DNA from: Hormoscilla sp. GM7CHS1pb
GTDB lineage: Bacteria > Cyanobacteriota > Cyanobacteriia > Cyanobacteriales > Desertifilaceae
NCBI GenBank assembly: GCA_014323675.1
Contig: JACONN010000002.1
Coordinates: forward strand, 2,896,001-2,960,000
Reading direction: 5' to 3'
DNA: 64,000 nt
Shown: positions 17,209-26,220 of the stretch, one piece after another
Position numbering within the stretch: position 1 is the stretch's first letter
Layout of the letters: the number at the start of each line of letters is the position of its first letter
Program-made: the position numbers and the translations under genes
The notes under the pieces: model-generated
Database searches by the model: none
What the model was told of the DNA's origin: nothing
The model's input: only the letters and a program-made list of their open reading frames with translations

Positions 17209-18015
17209 ATGCATCCTGAAACAGGACTTCCGCAACCCATGTCACGGCGAGAAAAGGTGGCTTTTTACCTAGCAGTAGAAACACCCGCTGGAAGAGTCGT
17301 AAACTTGATAATTACTGGATTAGTTTTATTATCTTCAATAATTTTTGTGGTAGAAACTTACACAATACCACCAAAAGTGATGCTGACCCTGAAGGCGATC
17401 GAGACTTTAATATTAATCTGCTTTTCAGTCGAATATATACTCCGACTCTGGTGTGCAGAACGGAAAATCAAGTATTTGTTCTCAATCTATTCCTTAATTG
17501 ATTTGGTCGTGATTCTACCCTTTTTCTTGGGAATAATAGATGTCAGTTTTATCCTCGTATTTCGCTGGTTGCGTATCTTGCATATGATGCGGTTTATTAC
17601 TAGCAAAAATTGGTTGGGCATCATCAATCAAGAAGATGGCGTAATTTTGGCCCGGATTTTCTTTACCTTATTCGCAATTATATTTATTTACTCTGGGTTT
17701 ATTTATCAAATAGAACATGCGGTAAATGCGGAAGCATTTAGGACATTCTTCGATGCCGTTTATTTCTCGATCGTGACCATGACAACAGTAGGATTTGGTG
17801 ATATCACCCCCATATCAGAAGGGGGACGCTGGATGACATTATTTATGATTTTAACAGGAATTGCCTTGATTCCCTGGCAGGTGGGAGATTTGATTAAACA
17901 ATTAGTTAAAACTGCTAATCACGTAGAAATGCCTTGTCCCGGTTGCGGCTTGTATTTTCATGATGCTGATGCTAAATTCTGCAAACGTTGTGGCACAAAG
18001 ATAGAAAAATTTTAG
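17209..18015 (+). CDS. Voltage-gated-type potassium channel with C-terminal zinc ribbon
   Basis: The 268-residue inner-membrane protein has a six-helix channel layout: helices at ~32-52, 62-85, 92-112 and 115-135, a pore-flanking helix near 148-170, the pore loop with selectivity filter T-V-G-F-G-D (~197) and a last helix near 208-228. The S4-like segment (F-R-W-L-R-I-L-H-M-M-R-F) carries a few arginines, fewer than a classical voltage sensor. The C-terminus is unusual: C-P-G-C-G ... C-K-R-C-G forms a four-cysteine zinc ribbon (~244-264), suggesting metal- or redox-dependent gating or oligomerisation. That last point is inference. ATG-proximal sequence is ordinary; the gene stands alone. Confidence 0.85.
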   Translation: MHPETGLPQPMSRREKVAFYLAVETPAGRVVNLIITGLVLLSSIIFVVETYTIPPKVMLTLKAIETLILICFSVEYILRLWCAERKIKYLFSIYSLIDLVVILPFFLGIIDVSFILVFRWLRILHMMRFITSKNWLGIINQEDGVILARIFFTLFAIIFIYSGFIYQIEHAVNAEAFRTFFDAVYFSIVTMTTVGFGDITPISEGGRWMTLFMILTGIALIPWQVGDLIKQLVKTANHVEMPCPGCGLYFHDADAKFCKRCGTKIEKF

Positions 18016-18172
18016 AATTGAGAATTGTTTATTCACGTCCATTGTCCATTTCAAGTTTGACTGGGTTGCCAACTTATGTTATGTTATAACATGATGATAG
18101 CGCGTAGCCGTGTGTTCGCAGGCATATCCTAGTAAGAGGCTCTACAGAACAATCAACGACGAACAAGCAACG

Positions 18173-19312
18173 ATGAACATAGTAGATTTACAGCTAGATT
18201 ATAGTATATTCAGAGAACCAGAAACCATTAAATATCGGCTGATAGACTTGTTCTCAGGGGCAGGGGGGATGACCATAGGATTTACAGATGCGCGATTTTG
18301 CGGCGGATTTAAGAGTATCCTGGCTATAGACAATAATCGGTCTGCTATAGCAACTTATAAGACTAATCTTGATAGCAAAAACGCGGTCTTGGCCGATATA
18401 GAAAAATGGCTAGCTGAAAAACCAGAAATTCCTAAAGCAGATGTGATTGCTGGCGGGATCCCATGTCAGGGTTTCAGCAGACTGAACAGAAAGCGAGAAG
18501 GCGATCGCCGTCGGACCCTCTGGCAACCATTCATGCAGGTGGTAAAAGCTTCCCAGGCATTGGTGTTTGTTATAGAAAATGTGCCAGATATTTTACGATC
18601 GGATGAGTTTAAGCAAATCACTGATTGTGCAGCTTCCTTGGGGTTTAATATCGTTGCTGATGTGCTCAATTCCGCCAATTATGGCGTACCGCAAACTCGC
18701 AAACGGGCAGTTATTATCGGTTGGCAGTCAAATATCCGATCGCCTAAATTCCCGCCCAAACCTACCCATGGGAATAATTGGCTGACTTTACGGGACGCAA
18801 TTGGTGATTTACCGGAACCAGAAGGAACAAATATCCGCCCAGTTGACCCACCTCTAGATTTACATTTTGGACGCAATCCCACGGATAAAAGTATAGCACG
18901 TTACCAAGCTGTGCCGCCAGGAGGCAACCGTTTTGACCTGCTCAAAAATGCCCCGGAGTTGAGTCCACCTTGCTGGGTGAACCCAACTTATCAGGGTACA
19001 GATCTCTTCGGTCGCTTATGGTGGGATAGACCTTCAGTAACTATTAGAACTGAATTCTTTAAGCCAGAAAAAGGACGCTATCTCCATCCGGAAAAACATC
19101 GGCCTATTACCCACCGGGAGGCGGCAAGATTGATGGGGTTCCCAGATGACTTTCGGTTTATGGGCAGCAAGGCCGCGATCGCCCGACAGCTTGGTAACGC
19201 AGTCCCCCCTCCCCTCGCAGGCGCGATCGCTAAAACTATCCGCCGCATGTTAGATTGTACGGGAAATAGGCGATCGCTAATTGCTAATTGCCACGAACCA
19301 TTCTCAATTTAA
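18173..19312 (+). CDS. DNA (cytosine-5-)-methyltransferase
   Basis: ATG 18173 is preferred to GTG 18110, whose extra residues overlap a repeat-like region. Ordered C5-methyltransferase motifs are clear: I (D-L-F-S-G-A-G-G), IV with catalytic cysteine (G-G-I-P-C-Q-G-F-S), VI (E-N-V-P), VIII (Q-T-R-K-R), IX/X (Q-L-G-N-A-V-P-P-P-L-A). It methylates cytosine in a short DNA target using SAM. The target cannot be read from the sequence; cyanobacteria have solitary m5C enzymes for CGATCG and GGCC, so either is possible. No restriction gene adjoins it, so it is probably an orphan enzyme. Its stop overlaps the stop of the convergent next gene by four bases (19309-19312). Confidence 0.92.
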   Translation: MNIVDLQLDYSIFREPETIKYRLIDLFSGAGGMTIGFTDARFCGGFKSILAIDNNRSAIATYKTNLDSKNAVLADIEKWLAEKPEIPKADVIAGGIPCQGFSRLNRKREGDRRRTLWQPFMQVVKASQALVFVIENVPDILRSDEFKQITDCAASLGFNIVADVLNSANYGVPQTRKRAVIIGWQSNIRSPKFPPKPTHGNNWLTLRDAIGDLPEPEGTNIRPVDPPLDLHFGRNPTDKSIARYQAVPPGGNRFDLLKNAPELSPPCWVNPTYQGTDLFGRLWWDRPSVTIRTEFFKPEKGRYLHPEKHRPITHREAARLMGFPDDFRFMGSKAAIARQLGNAVPPPLAGAIAKTIRRMLDCTGNRRSLIANCHEPFSI

Positions 19313-20145
19313 GGAATCCACTCCAAAAGTATGCCGAAGCGACTATCTTTGTGGGACCGGGAATTTTGCTGCTGGATATCTGTAGATAAGCGCAAATGGG
19401 GGGTAATGGCATAGCCAAAAGACAAGGTAGCAAGTCCCACCTCGGCACCGCTACCGAGAGAGACAAAACTCTGAGTTAAAGCAATATCCGCACCGCCACC
19501 CCGAGAGGGAACTAACAATAAACGCAAACCGATATTAATGCCATCCCTGGCATCAGCATCAGTTTCCAGATGGCGATATCCTACCACCGGTGCGATATTG
19601 ATGTAACTCCCTAAAGGACGCAGGTAGTAACGTAAGTCCGCACCGTAAGAAGTGCGATTTTTCGGTCGTTTCCGGGAGCGCCCACCCTGTTGTGTCGCAT
19701 CCTGCGCACAACATGGGTGGGCGCTCCGGAAACGAAAGTCCGCGGGCCGATCGCCCGTACCATAATAATCTGCACTGATAGTTAATCCGCTGCGTCCGAT
19801 AAACAGATCCTCAATACCAAAATTAAATCCAGCAGCATCATCAGAGTCAGGAAACAGAGAATAACCCAGGCGCAGGCGAGTGGGAAAACTGGGGTCATGT
19901 TTAATGTCCGACCAGACAGAAGGTACCTGACGCTGCCAACGCTGTAAAACAGGACTGGACTCGATTATTTCTGGACTTAAGTCTAAGTCGGACGGTGTCT
20001 GGGGTTGACACCAAGCTGGGGCTGCTGCCAGAAGTATACTCAGACTCGTTACCAACTTCCGTAGCCCGCGCAGGCGGGCTTTGTTGCTGTAGCCCCACCC
20101 TTTAGGATTCTGTTGGCGAATTAACTGGGGGGTCTTACCCCCCAT
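19309..20145 (-). CDS. Outer-membrane beta-barrel-like protein, 5' end rebuilt from repeats
   Basis: The core (from about TTG 20055) begins with a signal peptide (L-V-T-S-L-S-I-L-L-A-A-A-P-A-W-C-Q) and continues with alternating beta-strand patterns (G-Y-S-L-F-P, F-N-F-G-I-E-D-L, G-L-T-I-S-A-D-Y-Y, S-Y-G-A-D-L-R-Y-Y, L-S-F-G-Y), ending in a strand finishing I-L-L-E-W-I-P, typical of outer-membrane barrels. The 30 residues before the signal peptide are translated from an IS terminal repeat and a REP-like repeat, so the original start is lost or lies at TTG 20055. A 68-bp perfect hairpin (19667-19734) is also inserted in frame, encoding R-F-R-S-A-H-P-C-C-A-Q-D. No family name assigned. Confidence 0.6.
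   Translation of the reverse strand: MGGKTPQLIRQQNPKGWGYSNKARLRGLRKLVTSLSILLAAAPAWCQPQTPSDLDLSPEIIESSPVLQRWQRQVPSVWSDIKHDPSFPTRLRLGYSLFPDSDDAAGFNFGIEDLFIGRSGLTISADYYGTGDRPADFRFRSAHPCCAQDATQQGGRSRKRPKNRTSYGADLRYYLRPLGSYINIAPVVGYRHLETDADARDGINIGLRLLLVPSRGGGADIALTQSFVSLGSGAEVGLATLSFGYAITPHLRLSTDIQQQNSRSHKDSRFGILLEWIP
19667..19734. repeat. 68-bp hairpin repeat inserted inside the barrel gene
   Basis: Left arm cgtttccgggagcgcccacc then ctgttgtg; right arm cacaacatgggtgggcgctc then cggaaacg; loop ~12 bp (tcgcatcctgcg). The arms are complementary except for isolated bulges. The element keeps the reading frame open on the minus strand. Confidence 0.8.
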
Positions 20146-21971
20146 GCTGCTCCTACGAGCTCAGAAGAGTTACAATGGATAGAAAAACTCACGACTCAAG
20201 ACCACGCCCAGTGAGCTGTATACCGCATAACCGTATAATTACTTATGACCCTTCATCCCTCACAGCAATGGATTGTGCCCCCAGAAACAGTCGCGGTGGC
20301 TAAAGCATCGTTTCCCAAAGGGAACATATACATAAAAATGTATGAACAATTAGGACAGCTATACACAGACAACGACTTTGAGTCTCTTTATCCCAGATGT
20401 GGACAATCAGCCATGTCTCCAGCAAAGTTAGCCCTAGTCACAGTCATGCAATTTGCCGAAGGGTTAACAGATAGACAAGCAGCCGATGCAGTTCGTTCCC
20501 GCATTGATTGGAAGTATGCTTTAGGGTTAGAAATAACTGACTCTGGCTTTGACCATACAATATTGAAGGAATTTCGGGAGCGACTAATTGCCAAAGAAAA
20601 AGAAAATCTCCTGCTGGAAAAAATGCTCTTAATATTAAGCTCCCAAAAGCTGGTAAAAGCAAGAGGACAAGCGCGGACTGATTCTACTCACGTTTTGGCA
20701 GCCATTCGACACCTTAATCGCTTAGAGTTAGTCGGAGAAACCTTGCGCCAGGCGTTAAATGAACTCGCAACCCACGCTCCGACATGGCTGCTTACTCAAA
20801 TAGGAACAGATTGGTTTGACCGTTATGGCTCCAGATTGGATGAGTATCGTTTACCGAAAGATAAAACAGAACGCTCCCAACTGGCTTTGACTATTGGAAC
20901 AGATGGGCATCACATTCTCCAGGCGGTTGATGAAGCGACCAATTTACCTCAATTACGGGAACTAAAAACTGTAAAAATTCTGCGCTCTGTCTGGGTGCAA
21001 CAGTACGTTTTTGTCAAAGGAAAACTCCTATGGCGAGACCGAAAAACTACGGGAATGGCACCCAATAAACAACTCATAGAATCCCCCTACGACCCGGAGG
21101 CGAGAAACGCCACAAAACGGGATACGAACTGGACTGGCTATAAAGTTCATCTCACCGAAACTTGTGATGAAAATAGTCCTCATATAATCACGAACGTGGA
21201 AACAACTCCGGCTCCCACGGTGGATGGAGACATGACTCAAGTCATTCACGAAAAGTTGGCGGCCAAGCAGTTACTCCCAAAGGAGCATTTATTGGATAGC
21301 GCTTATGTTGATGCCGAGCATTTGGTGACTTCGCAAGCGGACTATCAAGTCGAACTTGTAGGTAAAGTGCTACCGGACACTTCATGGCAAGCGCGAAATC
21401 AAACTGGATTTGATATATCTTGTTTTGCTATAGACTGGGAGCGACATCAAGTGACATGTCCTCAAGGGAACGTGAGTCGCAGTTGGCGAAACCGAACTGA
21501 TTGCTACCAGAATCGAGTAATTGAAGTTCATTTTGCAAGAGCAGATTGTGTTGATTGTCCAGCCAGAGAGCTTTGTACCCACTCTCTTAAATCACCCCGA
21601 TTGCTGAAACTCCGACCGCCCGAGCAACATCAGGCTTTACAAGCGGCCCGACAGCGTCAAACTACCGATGAGTTTAAACATAACTACGCTAAAAGAGCTG
21701 GTTGTGAAGCCACTATCTCACAAGGCATTCGAGCGTTTGATTTGCGTCGAAGTCGTTATAAAGGTTTAGCCAAAACGAATTTGCAGCATATAGCAGTGGC
21801 GATCGCCATTAATTTAAGCCGTTTGCGAGATTGGTGGGCCGGGCGCCCTGTGGTCAGTCGTCGCCTAACTCCATTTGCGGCTCTATTGCATGCTGCCAAA
21901 ACCTAACTGACCTAACTGATGCTGGATTAACTGGGGGGGTATGACCCCCCCAGTTAATTCGCCAACAGAAT
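20107..21971 (+). mobile_element. IS1182-family insertion sequence in a palindromic REP repeat
   Basis: Ends are attctgttggcgaattaact... on the left and its inverted complement on the right, each followed by a G-run/C-run hairpin (ggggggtc..tacccccc). An 8-bp direct repeat CCTTTAGG flanks the element (20099-20106 and 21972-21979). Removing the element and one repeat restores ccccaccctttagggtgggg, a palindrome identical in type to the REP repeat in trmB. The element thus appears to have inserted into the hairpin tip. Length 1,865 bp, one transposase gene. Confidence 0.8.
20245..21906 (+). CDS. IS1182-family transposase
   Basis: The 553-residue protein fits IS1182 transposases: an N-terminal DUF772-type helical domain (~40-115; Y-P-x-C-G-Q-S-A-M-S-P, then L-T-D-R-Q-A-A-D-A-V-R and I-D-W-K-Y-A-L-G-L), catalytic first aspartate in R-T-D-S-T-H (~148), a second near D-S-A-Y-V-D (~351), a cysteine cluster C-V-D-C-P-A-R-E-L-C (~440-449) and a glutamate in G-C-E-A-T-I-S-Q-G-I-R (~490). 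It catalyses DDE-type transposition of the surrounding element. The frame is complete and uninterrupted, so the IS may be active. Confidence 0.9.
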   Translation: MTLHPSQQWIVPPETVAVAKASFPKGNIYIKMYEQLGQLYTDNDFESLYPRCGQSAMSPAKLALVTVMQFAEGLTDRQAADAVRSRIDWKYALGLEITDSGFDHTILKEFRERLIAKEKENLLLEKMLLILSSQKLVKARGQARTDSTHVLAAIRHLNRLELVGETLRQALNELATHAPTWLLTQIGTDWFDRYGSRLDEYRLPKDKTERSQLALTIGTDGHHILQAVDEATNLPQLRELKTVKILRSVWVQQYVFVKGKLLWRDRKTTGMAPNKQLIESPYDPEARNATKRDTNWTGYKVHLTETCDENSPHIITNVETTPAPTVDGDMTQVIHEKLAAKQLLPKEHLLDSAYVDAEHLVTSQADYQVELVGKVLPDTSWQARNQTGFDISCFAIDWERHQVTCPQGNVSRSWRNRTDCYQNRVIEVHFARADCVDCPARELCTHSLKSPRLLKLRPPEQHQALQAARQRQTTDEFKHNYAKRAGCEATISQGIRAFDLRRSRYKGLAKTNLQHIAVAIAINLSRLRDWWAGRPVVSRRLTPFAALLHAAKT

Positions 21972-21983
21972 CCTTTAGGGTGG

Positions 21984-22015
21984 GGGTGTGTGGGTGTGTG
22001 GGTGTGTGGGTGTGG
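21984..22015. repeat. gtgtgtgg tandem repeat
   Basis: About four copies of an 8-bp unit (gtgtgtgg) immediately outside the right end of the IS and its restored REP half-palindrome. Confidence 0.8.
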
Positions 22016-22043
22016 TTGAATGATGGTTCCGACGGAGGATAAA

Positions 22044-23120
22044 TTAGCGCACCGTACCTTCGAGATGAGTAACATTAATCGGCTTCATCAAATAGAGGCG
22101 CAGGAACTGCCAGCCATTAGAGATATAATGGGGTAGCTTCTGAATCGATTGCAGGAACTTGGGAGTCTTGGATTTAACAATTGCCGTCAATTTTTCATTA
22201 GTCTTGACGCAAACTTCCAGGCGGCGATAGAATTCGGGATTCTGCACATCCAGGATGATGGGGAACACCCGCCCCGCCGTCTCATTAGTCTTGTCAATCA
22301 CGAGCTTATCATATTCTCGCGCATTCAGCCCGATCGAGGCATAGAAGTCAGCCCGCTGCACGTCATTGAGATACATCGTCACGAACACCGAGAGGAGGAA
22401 GAAACGACACCAAAGCCGCGCCTTCAAATCATTGAGAATCTGGGGTTGGGCCCGCATCACCGCATCAAAGAAGTCTCCGTGGCGGTTTTCATCTTGACAC
22501 CAATTTTCAAAGAATCGGAAAATCGGATAAATTCTGTCTTCCGGATGGGCTTCCAGGTGGCGATAAATCGTGATATACCGCCAATAGCCAATCTTTTCGG
22601 ACAGGTAAGTGGCGTAGAAAATAAACTTGGGCTTAAAGAAAGTATACTTATGATTCTTCGTCAGGAATCCTAAATCCAGCGCCAGATTGAAATCTGACAT
22701 CGCCTTATTCAGGAAACCCGCGTGACGGGCCTCATCCCGGGACATCAGATTAAAGCATTCCGCCAGCACCGGATTTTTCTTTTTGATCCGGCGTCCCAGT
22801 TCCTTATAGAGTAGGAAACCAGAGAACTCCGCCGTGCAGGAACGCTCCAGAAACTCCACGAATAACCGGCGAGTCTCCCCGTCCAGATGGTCCCAAGATT
22901 GTTCGAACTCCGCATCCCGAACGAAGTGATGGCGATTATAATCAACCCGGAACTCCTCTAATATCGCTTTGAGTTCCGCCTCGTTGACCGAGAGGTCCAT
23001 TTTCTCCATCTCGTCGAAGTCGGTAGTGTAGAACCGAGGCGTCAGGATCGTTTCTTTGGCTGGGGCTTTGATCCCGGGTCGCAGCTCTTGAAAGGCTGGT
23101 TTTTCAGCTGTTTGCACCAT
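22044..23120 (-). CDS. acsF: Magnesium-protoporphyrin IX monomethyl ester oxidative cyclase
   Basis: AcsF forms the isocyclic fifth ring of chlorophyll, converting Mg-protoporphyrin IX monomethyl ester to protochlorophyllide with oxygen and electrons at a di-iron site; it acts at the thylakoid/plasma membrane. The 358-residue length is normal. Di-iron ligands are visible in S-R-D-E-A-R-H (~140) and [11 protein letters not shown] (~232), plus [10 protein letters not shown] near 110. The aerobic form is the one universal in cyanobacteria. It stands alone, transcribed away from the M48 gene, with ~190 bp of AT-rich upstream sequence likely to hold its promoter. Confidence 0.97.
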   Translation of the reverse strand: MVQTAEKPAFQELRPGIKAPAKETILTPRFYTTDFDEMEKMDLSVNEAELKAILEEFRVDYNRHHFVRDAEFEQSWDHLDGETRRLFVEFLERSCTAEFSGFLLYKELGRRIKKKNPVLAECFNLMSRDEARHAGFLNKAMSDFNLALDLGFLTKNHKYTFFKPKFIFYATYLSEKIGYWRYITIYRHLEAHPEDRIYPIFRFFENWCQDENRHGDFFDAVMRAQPQILNDLKARLWCRFFLLSVFVTMYLNDVQRADFYASIGLNAREYDKLVIDKTNETAGRVFPIILDVQNPEFYRRLEVCVKTNEKLTAIVKSKTPKFLQSIQKLPHYISNGWQFLRLYLMKPINVTHLEGTVR

Positions 23121-23311
23121 AAGCTTGTCTACTCCTATTATTATCGTTGTTGCTGCTGTGTTTGCACGTCCTTCAGTCTACCAGAGTTTTCCTGTAGTGC
23201 CTGTCCCGATTTTTGTTAATATTTGCAACACAACATGAAGTTTTGTAACAAAAGGGAATTGAGTGTCTTTAACGACAAATGCTTTGAGCACTAAAGCGCA
23301 ACAACTAACTC

Positions 23312-24931
23312 TCAAGACTCTTCTTGCTCTTGATCTTCCTCTGAGGGCTGAGTTTCTTGCTCTTGTTCTTCCTCTTGCTCTTGCTCTTGTTCTTCCTCTT
23401 CCTCTTCCTCTTCCTCTTCTTGTTCCTTTTGCTCCTCCAGCAGCTGCTTCACCCGTGCTTGGATCTCGGCATGTCGTTCCACCCCTTCATAAGCATAGCG
23501 GTTGTAGCCCTTGCGAATAATTACGGCCTCCAGATATTCTACCCTTGCTGAGGTGTCCGGGTGAGTGGAAAGCCAAGGGGGAGGAGATGGTCGCTCTTCT
23601 TTGTTCAGGGCGAGCATCAGGTTTCGCATGCCATCGGCAGCATAGTCAGAAGAAGCCAGGATGCGAGTCCCCACCATATCCGCTTGTCTTTCCATATCTC
23701 GACTGTAGCTGAATACTAACAGGCGAGAAGCGATGCCCCCGGCATAGGGGATATACTGAACTACATTAGAGGTGAGGCTGCCCTTGGTGACTAATTGAAA
23801 TCCGTGGGAGAGGACGGCATGGGAAAGTTCGTGAGCGAGTAATCCTGCTAATTCCGCTTCCGACTTGGTTTTGACGATCGCCCCAGCATTGACAAAGATT
23901 TTGCCGCCCGGTAGGGCAAAGGCATTGAGATTTTCATCGAGGACGACATAAAATTCATATTCAAAATCATCCCGCCCCGTCAGTTGAGCGAGTTTCTCTC
24001 CCATCTCGCCCACATACTCCAGCACTTCTTCATCTTCTACCATCGGCAGCCGTTTCAGAAGTCGATTGGCGAGCTTTTCTCCGACACCAGACTCCCCCCG
24101 AAGCAATAGCAGGGTAGTTTCCAAAGCAGAGAGGGGACCAAAAATGTTGCCCATCAGGGCGTAACCCAGGGTTCCTACCACCGCGTTGCCGATCGCATTT
24201 CCCCGCACCCTTCTTCTCAGATGCAATTTAAACCGTTCCAGATGATCGTCTGCCACTTGGGTAAACTCTGCCGCTGAGGGATGTTCCGGGTTCAGCAGGG
24301 CAAATTCTCGTGCCGTGAGGGAAGCATCTAACCAGTTTTCCGCCTCTACCTGGGCAGCAATTTTCGCTCTCAGTAAATCAACTCGATTTGGATAGCGTTG
24401 AACCGCCCGTTCCAGCACCTGCAATGCTTCATCAGAACGGTTATCCTCGGCAAGCACCTCCGCTAGATGCAGATGGCCGGGGATAAATTCGGGATATCGC
24501 TCGACCAGGAGTTTGAGGGGCACGAATATTCTTGTTTCCAGTCCCCGCGCTAACCCCGCCTGATACTCGCGCCAGTAAACTTTTCCACCTGGGGACAGTT
24601 CTGCAGGGTCTTCGATTAGTTTTGGCGGATCCTGTATCGAAGCTGATGTCTCTCCCGCAAAGGGGGGTTTTACTTGCCGATATAGCTTTTCCGCTGCCGC
24701 CAGAGAGCCCTCCCGATACAGCTTGTCTGCTTCAGCTAAGGTCTGATGGCGCTGAATTTCTTCGGGACTGGGGGTTTCTTCCCCGAGTTCGGAGTCAGTT
24801 TCGGACTCATCAGCTGGTTCGGGAGCTGGACTCTCTATGTCAGTATCTGCTTGAGCCAGCACCGTAGAGATGGGCAGCAATGTCAAAGCCCCGATCGACG
24901 CCGATAGCAGTAAATTCCGTAATTGTCCCAT
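23312..24931 (-). CDS. M48 metalloprotease with TPR-like region, intact copy
   Basis: Full-length 539-residue version of the gene truncated at 6899-8437. Signal peptide 1-28, acidic linker 30-60, TPR-like helices to ~215, hydrophobic segment ~245-275, M48 catalytic domain ~300-460 with zinc ligands in H-E-L-S-H (367-371) and E414. The C-terminal ~50 residues are an extreme glutamate/glutamine run, coded by cttcct/cttgct hexamer-like repeats (23330-23425), likely disordered and length-variable. The family (BepA/YfgC/LoiP type) degrades misassembled outer-membrane proteins in the periplasm. The divergent TM2 gene starts ~130 bp away and the pair plus the SPFH gene form the duplicated block, so a shared role in envelope quality control is plausible. 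Confidence 0.85.
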   Translation of the reverse strand: MGQLRNLLLSASIGALTLLPISTVLAQADTDIESPAPEPADESETDSELGEETPSPEEIQRHQTLAEADKLYREGSLAAAEKLYRQVKPPFAGETSASIQDPPKLIEDPAELSPGGKVYWREYQAGLARGLETRIFVPLKLLVERYPEFIPGHLHLAEVLAEDNRSDEALQVLERAVQRYPNRVDLLRAKIAAQVEAENWLDASLTAREFALLNPEHPSAAEFTQVADDHLERFKLHLRRRVRGNAIGNAVVGTLGYALMGNIFGPLSALETTLLLLRGESGVGEKLANRLLKRLPMVEDEEVLEYVGEMGEKLAQLTGRDDFEYEFYVVLDENLNAFALPGGKIFVNAGAIVKTKSEAELAGLLAHELSHAVLSHGFQLVTKGSLTSNVVQYIPYAGGIASRLLVFSYSRDMERQADMVGTRILASSDYAADGMRNLMLALNKEERPSPPPWLSTHPDTSARVEYLEAVIIRKGYNRYAYEGVERHAEIQARVKQLLEEQKEQEEEEEEEEEEQEQEQEEEQEQETQPSEEDQEQEES

Positions 24932-25059
24932 AGGTCCGGATACTTGTGGGAAATATGCATTACCTGCACCTCAAGGATAACTATTTGAGGGTGGTTGCGC
25001 CCACTGATTGCTCCTGGCAGATGGGATAAACATTTATATTAGAATTAAATCTATCAGCT

Positions 25060-25560
25060 ATGGCAATGAATCAAGTTAGTACCAGCTATCTACTTTGGCT
25101 CGGCGTCCTGTTCGGGGCTTCTGGGCTGCATCGCATTTATAACAGAAAGTTTGCCACAGGTATCTTGTGGCTCTGTACTGGGGGCTTATTGGGCATCGGG
25201 CAGTTTGTGGATTTGTTCTTGATTTCTGATATGGTCGAAGAGCACAATGCCAATTTTAGAGCCAAATATGGCTTGTCCCCCAATGGCGTACCGATCGAGC
25301 AGAAGGCGATCGCCCAGCAGGTGGTGGCTAAAGCTCCCCCAGCAATGCCCACCCGGGAGCAGCTGATGGTGAAACTCCTCAAGGCTGCTGAGGCCCGGGG
25401 AGGCAAATTATCCGTCACTCAAGGGGTGATAGAAACGGGGGCGGGCTTTAGCGAAGTGGAATCCGTTTTGCTAGAAATGGTCAATGCTGACTATGCTACT
25501 ACTAGCAATCACCCGGATACGGGGATTGTCCTTTACGAATTCCACGAGTTGCTTGGTTAA
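25060..25560 (+). CDS. TM2-domain membrane protein (copy 2)
   Basis: Identical in translation to the gene at 8566-9066: two membrane helices with the TM2 G-L-H-R-I-Y signature, then a ~100-residue soluble domain with T-R-E-Q-L-M-V-K-L-L-K-A-A and D-T-G-I-V-L-Y-E-F that looks like a small winged-helix module. This is the copy in the intact genomic context, divergent from the complete M48 gene. Function is not established; the neighbourhood suggests the cell envelope. Confidence 0.75.
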   Translation: MAMNQVSTSYLLWLGVLFGASGLHRIYNRKFATGILWLCTGGLLGIGQFVDLFLISDMVEEHNANFRAKYGLSPNGVPIEQKAIAQQVVAKAPPAMPTREQLMVKLLKAAEARGGKLSVTQGVIETGAGFSEVESVLLEMVNADYATTSNHPDTGIVLYEFHELLG

Positions 25561-25562
25561 TT

Positions 25563-25732
25563 GGCGTTGCACATTTTGGGGATGATAGCAGCCAATTGTT
25601 GAAAATTGCACTTTGGCTAATTGCTAATTGAAAAGAGTAAATCCATCTATTCATGACAAAAAATGACTATCGAGATTAACCTTTGAGTATTAGCAATTAG
25701 CAACCCTTATCATCCCGGAGTTGTGCAACGCC
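25563..25732. mobile_element. MITE with IS1-type ends (copy inside second block)
   Basis: Same 170-bp element as 9069-9238. Its presence in both blocks shows that MITE insertion preceded the block duplication. Confidence 0.8.
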
Positions 25733-26220
25733 AAATAAAGAAAGAAGCCCATAGCGTACCAACACCATGTCCGGAGGCAGATAGGAAACCTAGCAGAACG
25801 TCACGTCCAAGAAGAGAAAAGTAGCAGCCGCATGGCAGCGCCACGCAACGCGAACAGCATATGGATAGGTCAGCAGTCGAACAAAGCAAAGTCATAGCGA
25901 ATATTCGCGCAGCGAGCGCAGCAGACACATAGTTGTAGTCTAGTTCCTATACGAACTTCCGCAATAGCGCGGATAGACATAAAAGATGGCAGCACCGACA
26001 GGCTACCGGTCCTAGGCTACAGGACCGGGCGCGTGAGGCGTCATCAGTCCAGTCCAACTTAGTTCTTTCATGGTAGCAACATGGCGTTGGCAGCCATGCC
26101 TGCCCCGTAATTTTATGTTAACAATACAAAGAAATGTAACTAAAAATAGGGTCCGATGAAAGATAAAACGGAAATGATAATCTCTTTTCTACCCCTAGTC
26201 TAAAGGAGAACTGCTTAATT
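25733..26220. other. Second copy of the structured non-coding stretch upstream of the SPFH gene
   Basis: Same sequence as 9239-9726, including the ccggtcct/aggaccgg stem and the Shine-Dalgarno aaggaga before the SPFH start. No gene is visible. Confidence 0.3.

Noticed and set aside
20245..21906. IS element as cause of the 3.5-kb duplication
   Set aside because: It lies between the two blocks but not at any block edge, and no second copy of it is in the window.
22149..22673. 174-codon frame on the plus strand
   Set aside because: Exact antisense of acsF; composition follows that gene's codon pattern.
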